Shown here: in pieces, positions 59,334 to 64,000 of the stretch
How the letters are laid out: the number at the start of each line of letters is the position of its first letter
Numbering within the stretch: the first letter of the stretch is position 1
Notes under the pieces: generated by a model
Told to the model about the DNA's origin: nothing
The model's input: only the letters and a program-made list of their open reading frames with translations
The model's database searches: none
Source of the DNA: Ailurus styani
Lineage: Eukaryota; Chordata; Mammalia; Carnivora; Ailuridae
Assembly (NCBI GenBank): GCA_002007465.1
Contig: LNAC01000135.1
Location: forward strand, 2,326,420-2,390,419
Length of the DNA: 64,000 bases
Direction: 5' to 3'
Position numbers and translations under genes: made by a program

Positions 59334-62300
59334 GTAAATCCAGATTATATTTCTTCTCTAATTTTCTAGGTATTTGAGGTTAGGGCAGTGGTCTAAATTC
59401 TCTTGCAAAAAACGTTAAAAAAGAATGTATCACTTTGAATGCTATCTAGGAACTCTAATAGATTACACAAATAATGCGGACAGAATGTTCCAAGTAGGAG
59501 CTTGGTAGAGCAGTCCCCAGCTTGTCTGAGCTTATGTGATTAGAGTATGCTCCTCGGACTAGAAAAATATCATTTATATAGGAAAACAATATAATTCATC
59601 CTACTTGCTCTACAGCCTTTTTCAAGCCTAGATCTTGCTTCAGGTCTTAAGAATTTATATTTAAGTCAAAGGCTAAACGAAATGAGAAAGTTGGGTGGTT
59701 TTATTAATTCATATTTATTTATTTATTTTTGCTTGCTCTTGAATTTGAACGCTTTTCAGTTCTGCTTTTAAATATTCAGCTTTCCCCCCTCCCATTATCT
59801 GATCATCTCTTTCTTTTAAAAGGTCTTTCATTAAAACCTTGAAAGGTTCTGTCTTGTAGAGTGTAACAAATTACATTCTCTCCAAAACTAGAGACAGATA
59901 GCCTCTGCTTTTTGTGATTCAAGTCTTGCTTCCTAGGGTAAAAGATAGGGGCAGATTCCACCCCCTCCCGCCTGTGGTCCACACAACCAGGCACACTATT
60001 GGGTTTCAGTGTCTGTCTGATAAACACTGTATTTTCTGCTGTGTTCAGTACTCAGTTAGCCTTGCTCTCCTTCCTTCCCACTGGCAAGAAAGTTAAACTG
60101 GGATCTTATTTAATGACATTTATTCATTCGTGCCGGGGAGTTGCACAAAAACAACTGGTAGGTTGTTTCTAAATTTGTGTCATTTTATCCCAAATGTTCC
60201 TTCCCAGGCCTTTCTGTTTCTGTTTTAATACTACTGAGGGTGTGGGAATCTGACCTGGTCTGGGAATCTGACCTGGTGTGATCGTTGGATGACAAGCAGG
60301 AAGCCGGAGAGGCAGAATGGTCTTGTGATCAGGCACATTGCTCCTAAAGCCAAACTGCTTGGGTCCAAATCCTGACTTTCCGTCTCCTTGCTGGTGTGCT
60401 CAGGCAAATTGTTTCATCTCCCGGTGCCCCAGTTTTATGGTCTGTACAACGGGGGGTGACAACATTATGTAGCTCAGGGTTTTGAGAGGATTGAGTGAAC
60501 TTATGCACGTGAGGTGTGTAGAACAGTGTCTGAAGAAGAGGAAGCACTCAGCGAGTCTTAGAAATTGTTGTTGTGGGTATTATTGTCACTGTTTGTTGTT
60601 CATTATTGCCATAATGAAGGTCGTTATTAAAGACCACATCAGGGCGCCTGGGTGGCTCAGTGGGTTAAAGCCTCTGCTTTCGGCTCAGGTCATGATCTCA
60701 GCGTCCTGGGATCGAGGCCCACATCGGGCTCTCTGCTCGGCAGGGAGCCTGCTTCCTCCTCTCCCCGTCTCTCTGCCTGCCTCTCTTCCTACTTGTAATC
60801 TCTCTCTCTGTGTCAAATAATTAAATAAAATCTTTAAAAAAAATAAAGACCACATCAACTTTGACAGAGCAAAAATGTCTCTCATAGTAAATCATGCCTG
60901 CTCTCCTGCATGCCCGAAAGTTCAGTAGTGGTTGGTAGAGGGGCAGAAGGGGGCTTAGAGGCCCCTGCTGTTGCTCTGCCTGAGCTTAACCGCCGATTCC
61001 TGGTCTCTTCCCCAAGATGGTCCTCAGAATCCTCCTGACTCCTTTCCTACTAAAGAAACAAGGAAGGTTCAAATACTGTAGCAGCTCTTGTCAACCTGGG
61101 TACATTTCTGCCTCTCTTTCTTAATGACGAGATACCAGTTGCCATGGTTTCATAGGTCAGAGCATTATTTCCATGAGGAGGAAAGTTCATTACTTTATTG
61201 CGATTTTTAAACATCATATTTGAAATACGCTTGCTGAAAAGAAACCCTTCTGTGGTGGGTCCACTGTTAAAGAAAGCCTTGTGTGTTTTTGCTTTCACTT
61301 TGAGGGGAACGGGAGACCCTCATACACCGAAGTACCCCCCCCCCACCAGCTGGGTCTGAAATTCCAAAGGTTTAGTTACACTTTCACCTTGAAGTTTGAT
61401 TCCTGGTTATATCTAATCGTCTTTGGGAAGGGAAATCCTGTGTCGGTTATACCCAGCTCTGGCCAGTGCTGGTTGTGAGCTTTAAGTTTCTCATTTTTCT
61501 GTTGCAAGGGTAAAAATTACTTTTCCCAGTTTGTTTTATTTTGTAGTTGGGACGTGAACTATCAGCTTCCCCTGATAATCAGAACTTAAATTGTGTAGAG
61601 TCAATTTCAAATTCATTTCCTTTTTTGGTTTAGGGATGTAGAGAGAAGAAATAAATACTTGGCTGTTTAGGAGCTCCTGACTTTTTTTTTTCCTCCCTCA
61701 TCATAACTGCCCCACTTATAAACTCACATTTATGTTGGAGTAGAAATGCGCAAGGAGATGAAACTGCACCCAGCATGTGTCAGTGGTTAAATAACTGTTG
61801 GTTGAAAGACTAAACCGACGTGTTCGACTAAAAGGAGCCTCATCTTACTTCCTTGGTGCTTTATTCTCTGCCGAATTCATTTCTTCCTCCCCGTTTTCTT
61901 AGAGCATCACCGTTTCCCAATTTCCCGAGCTTAGGACCTCACCATCCGTTTTGCTTGTTTCTGACACAGTCCGTCATCAAGGCTTATGTGTTTACCTGTG
62001 TCTCTTAGCTCCATGCCCTTCCCTCCACACCCCAAACCCTTTCTAAATCGGGCCTTCAATACTTCCTACCTGGCCCAATATCTGGATCTGTCTGACTCTT
62101 TTTGTCCTTTTGCTTTTGTAGTCTCTCTCCCCTCTGTTTAAAAACCTTTAAAATCTTGTTGAATGAAGTCTTCATTTCGTAGTTGGGGGCCAGAATCCCT
62201 GGCTGTGTGGCTTCCAACTTACCGTGTCAACTTCAGTTCCCACCCGACAACTGCAGCTGGGCCTGCCCTTGAGCGTGCTGGCATCAAATGGGACCACTCG

Positions 62301-62864
62301 ACATTGCCCACTGAGCCTTTGCACTTGCCTTTTCCTCTGCGTCGGATGGCTTTCTCTTACTTCTACCTGCCAAAGTCCTACCTGCTGAGACCCAGGTCAA
62401 ATTTTGCCTCCTCTGGCCACGATATCCCTGCTCAAAGCAGTGTCTCCTGGCTCTGAACGTCTACAGTGGTTCCATACCCTGTGCTCTAATTATTTGTGTG
62501 TCTCACCCTCTTTTAAAAGAGTGCAAGGAAACATAAAATAAAAGAGTGCAAGGAGTCTTTCTTGTTCATTCTTCCATCTCTCATAGTGCCTAGCACAGGG
62601 CCTGACATTTACTGTCAATAATAACAGAAACAATAATAAACTTTGTCCAAATATTCATCGTAAAACACAATAAGAGATCCATCTAAAGATGTGATTTTAA
62701 TTAACACACAGGCGTGGGAAATGCAACTGCCTGCGTCTTACACGAAGTTATCTACGTCATTGGCGGCCACTGTGGCTACAGAGGGAGCTGCACCTACGAC
62801 AAGGTCCAGAGCTACAACTCAGATATCAATGAGTGGAGCCTCATCACCTCCAGTCCACATCCAG
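58121..62864 (+). CDS. KLHL23: KLHL23, kelch-like protein 23, 5' part (two coding exons; last exon outside window)
   Basis: Exons 58121-59333 and 62712-62864 join in phase (1+2) to about 455 codons of an expected ~558. The BTB domain spans residues ~26-131 (DITLQCPSG, FHCHRAVLAACSNYFKAMF), followed by BACK at ~136-240. Kelch repeats with the GG pair follow: YIIGGYYW (278), YVTGGYRT (323), YALGGYRK (372) and, in exon 2, YVIGGHCG. Each has its conserved Trp about 20 residues later. The family acts as substrate adaptors of CUL3 ubiquitin ligases: BTB binds CUL3 and kelch binds the target; KLHL23's own substrates are poorly known. The ATG lies two bases after an acceptor (TTTATTGCAG), so the 5' UTR is spliced. 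The second exon ends CCAG|GTAATT and must splice beyond position 64000. Confidence 0.94.
59378..60300. other. KLHL23 intron, unique DNA
   Basis: No gene or clear repeat; a TTTATTTATTTATTTTTGC run at about 59710-59730. Confidence 0.45.
60305..60600 (+). repeat. MIR copy
   Basis: AAAGCCAAACTGCTTGGGTCC, AAATCCTGACTTTCCGTCTCC, CAGTTTTATGGTCTGTACAAC, GAACAGTGTCTGAAG. Confidence 0.75.
60643..60842 (+). mobile_element. CAN-SINE (SINEC), young, full length
   Basis: GGGCGCCTGGGTGGCTCAG head. Target-site duplication TAAAGACCACATCA on both sides. Confidence 0.95.
60860..62560. other. KLHL23 intron, mostly unique DNA
   Basis: No gene. CTTGCCTTTTCCTCTGCG and CCTACCTGCTGAGACCCAGG near 62.3 kb resemble decayed L2 text; 62,560-62,640 (TAGTGCCTAGCACAGGGCC) looks like an L2 3' end. 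Confidence 0.45.
62712..62864 (+). CDS. KLHL23: KLHL23 coding exon 2 (kelch 4)
   Basis: Acceptor AATTAACACACAG, 153 bases, donor CCAG|GTAATT. Translates as VGNATACVLHEVIYVIGGHC and then a CTYDKVQSYN...EWSLIT kelch blade. Too short for a simple ORF call; found by frame and homology to kelch repeats. Confidence 0.92.
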
Positions 62865-63224
62865 GTAATTAAATACTGTTCCAAAGAGCACATGTTGTAA
62901 TACAGTTTAGAGTATGAAGGACAGCTAAAAATGGCCTGGAAAAAGAAAATGCTAGATTTACAGCAGGCTACCCATGGGTGTAATTAGAAGGCTCAAAATA
63001 TTCATATGCCCATCTCACAGTAATCATAGGCTATTCTGATTAGATCACATCTACACATAGTTTCTCTGATGTCCTTACAAAACAGATTTTAAGCCTGGGT
63101 GGTTAAAAATGGTATTTTCTTTAAAATTTTTTTTCACCTAGATTATTTTGTTGTGTTTCTCATTCCTCTGTTGTGTGCTTTCTTTCATGTATATGCATTA
63201 TATAAAACACAATACTTACAGACA

Positions 63225-64000
63225 GTTAAAAAACACTAGTCTGATACAGATGGCCAACAGACACATGAAAAAATGTTGAACATCACTTGGCATCAGGGAA
63301 ATACAAATCAAAACCGCAATGAGATACCACCCCACACTGGTCAAGAGGGCTAAAATTAAGAAGTCAGGAAGTGACAGAGGTTGGCAAGGATGAGGAGAAA
63401 GGGGAACCCTCTTACACTGTTGGTGGGAATGCAAGCTGGTGCAGCCACTCTGGAAAACAGTATGAAGGTTCCTCAAGAAGTTAAAAAAGTTAAGAAGTTA
63501 ATCATTTTTTTATGATCCAGCAATTGTGCTACTGGGTATTTACCCCAAAGATACAAATGTAATGATTGGAAGGGGTACCTGCACCCCAATGTTCATAGCA
63601 GCAATGTCCACAATAGCCAAACTATGGAAAGAGCCCAGATGTCCATCGACAGAGGAATAGATAAAGAAGACATGGTATATATACATAATGGAATATTACT
63701 CAGCCATCAGAAAGGATGAATACTTACCATTTACATGGACATGGGTGGAACTAGAGGATATTGTGCTGAGTGAAATAAATCAATCAGAGGAAGACCATTA
63801 TCATATGGTTTCACTCATATGTAGAATATAAGAAACAGCACAGAGGACCAAGGGGAAAGGAAGGAAAACTGAATGGGAAGTTATTGGAGAGGGAGAAAAA
63901 CCTTGAGACACTCTTAACTGTAGGAAACAAACTGAGTGTCGCTGGAGGGGAGGTGGGGGCTGGGGTGACTGGGTGATGGGCATTAAGGAGGACACATGAT
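63225..64000 (+). mobile_element. Carnivore L1 3' region, sense, cut by window end
   Basis: ATGGCCAACAGACACATGAA, ATCAGGGAAATACAAATC, AACCCTCTTACACTGTTGGTGG, GGTATTTACCCCAAAGATAC, GGACATGGGTGGAACTAG, TTATCATATGGTTTCACTC, then the G-rich 3' UTR (GGTGATGGGCATTAAGGAGG). It lies in the KLHL23 intron. Confidence 0.92.

Noticed and set aside
59334..59377. Extension of the KLHL23 first exon to a 418-residue frame
   Set aside because: It reads through a good GTAAAT donor into the intron. The next exon at 62712 continues the kelch domain in phase.

Overview
This is a window of nuclear genome from a caniform carnivore, most likely a mustelid (ferret, mink, marten or badger group). The sign is more than 40 tRNA-Lys-derived CAN-SINE (SINEC) copies. 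The youngest share a head that runs from GCGCCTGGGTGGCTCAGTGG into GTTAAAGCC and a tail of CT-rich DNA, then (AAATA)n and ATCTTT. Dog and bear SINEs have different heads. There are also carnivore-type L1 3' ends, no prokaryotic gene organisation, and spliced genes with GT/AG introns. The species call is an inference from SINE type.

Layout. (1) 1.9-33.96 kb, minus strand: CFAP210 (CCDC173), complete. Its nine coding exons join in frame to a 547-residue, highly charged coiled-coil protein, a microtubule inner protein of motile cilia. Introns are filled with SINEs, old L1, L2/MIR and DNA-transposon fossils. (2) 33.96-34.46 kb: a CpG-rich divergent promoter shared with PHOSPHO2. It carries a near-ideal RFX X-box about 100 bp upstream of the CFAP210 ATG, plus ETS-like and NRF1-like sites. 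(3) 34.2-40.8 kb, plus strand: PHOSPHO2. The whole 241-residue coding region lies in one exon (39,504-40,229); two candidate non-coding exons lie upstream. (4) 40.8-56.2 kb: repeat-rich intergenic DNA with SINEs, a long antisense L1 fossil, an LTR fragment, a Tigger/pogo-like transposon fossil and a composite SINE insertion. (5) 56.4-57.9 kb: a second CpG-rich region, broken by a 670-base assembly gap, which probably holds the KLHL23 promoter and first exon. (6) 58.1 kb to the window end, plus strand: KLHL23. Two coding exons are seen (58,121-59,333 and 62,712-62,864), covering BTB, BACK and four kelch repeats. The last roughly 100 residues lie to the right of the window. The window ends inside an L1 3' region.

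The order CFAP210(-), PHOSPHO2(+), KLHL23(+) matches the conserved mammalian block on human 2q31.1. The three genes are not one pathway: a ciliary structural protein, a HAD phosphatase and a CUL3-adaptor type protein. CFAP210 and PHOSPHO2 share a promoter, and PHOSPHO2 and KLHL23 are co-oriented; a read-through transcript of the last two is known in human.

I found no convincing new biological system. The most notable signals are the X-box in the divergent promoter, a SINE insertion that seems to have carried 160 bp of foreign flank (3' transduction), a 35-nt U2 snRNA 5' fragment with clean target-site duplications, a perfect 54-bp palindrome, and a 173-bp direct repeat.
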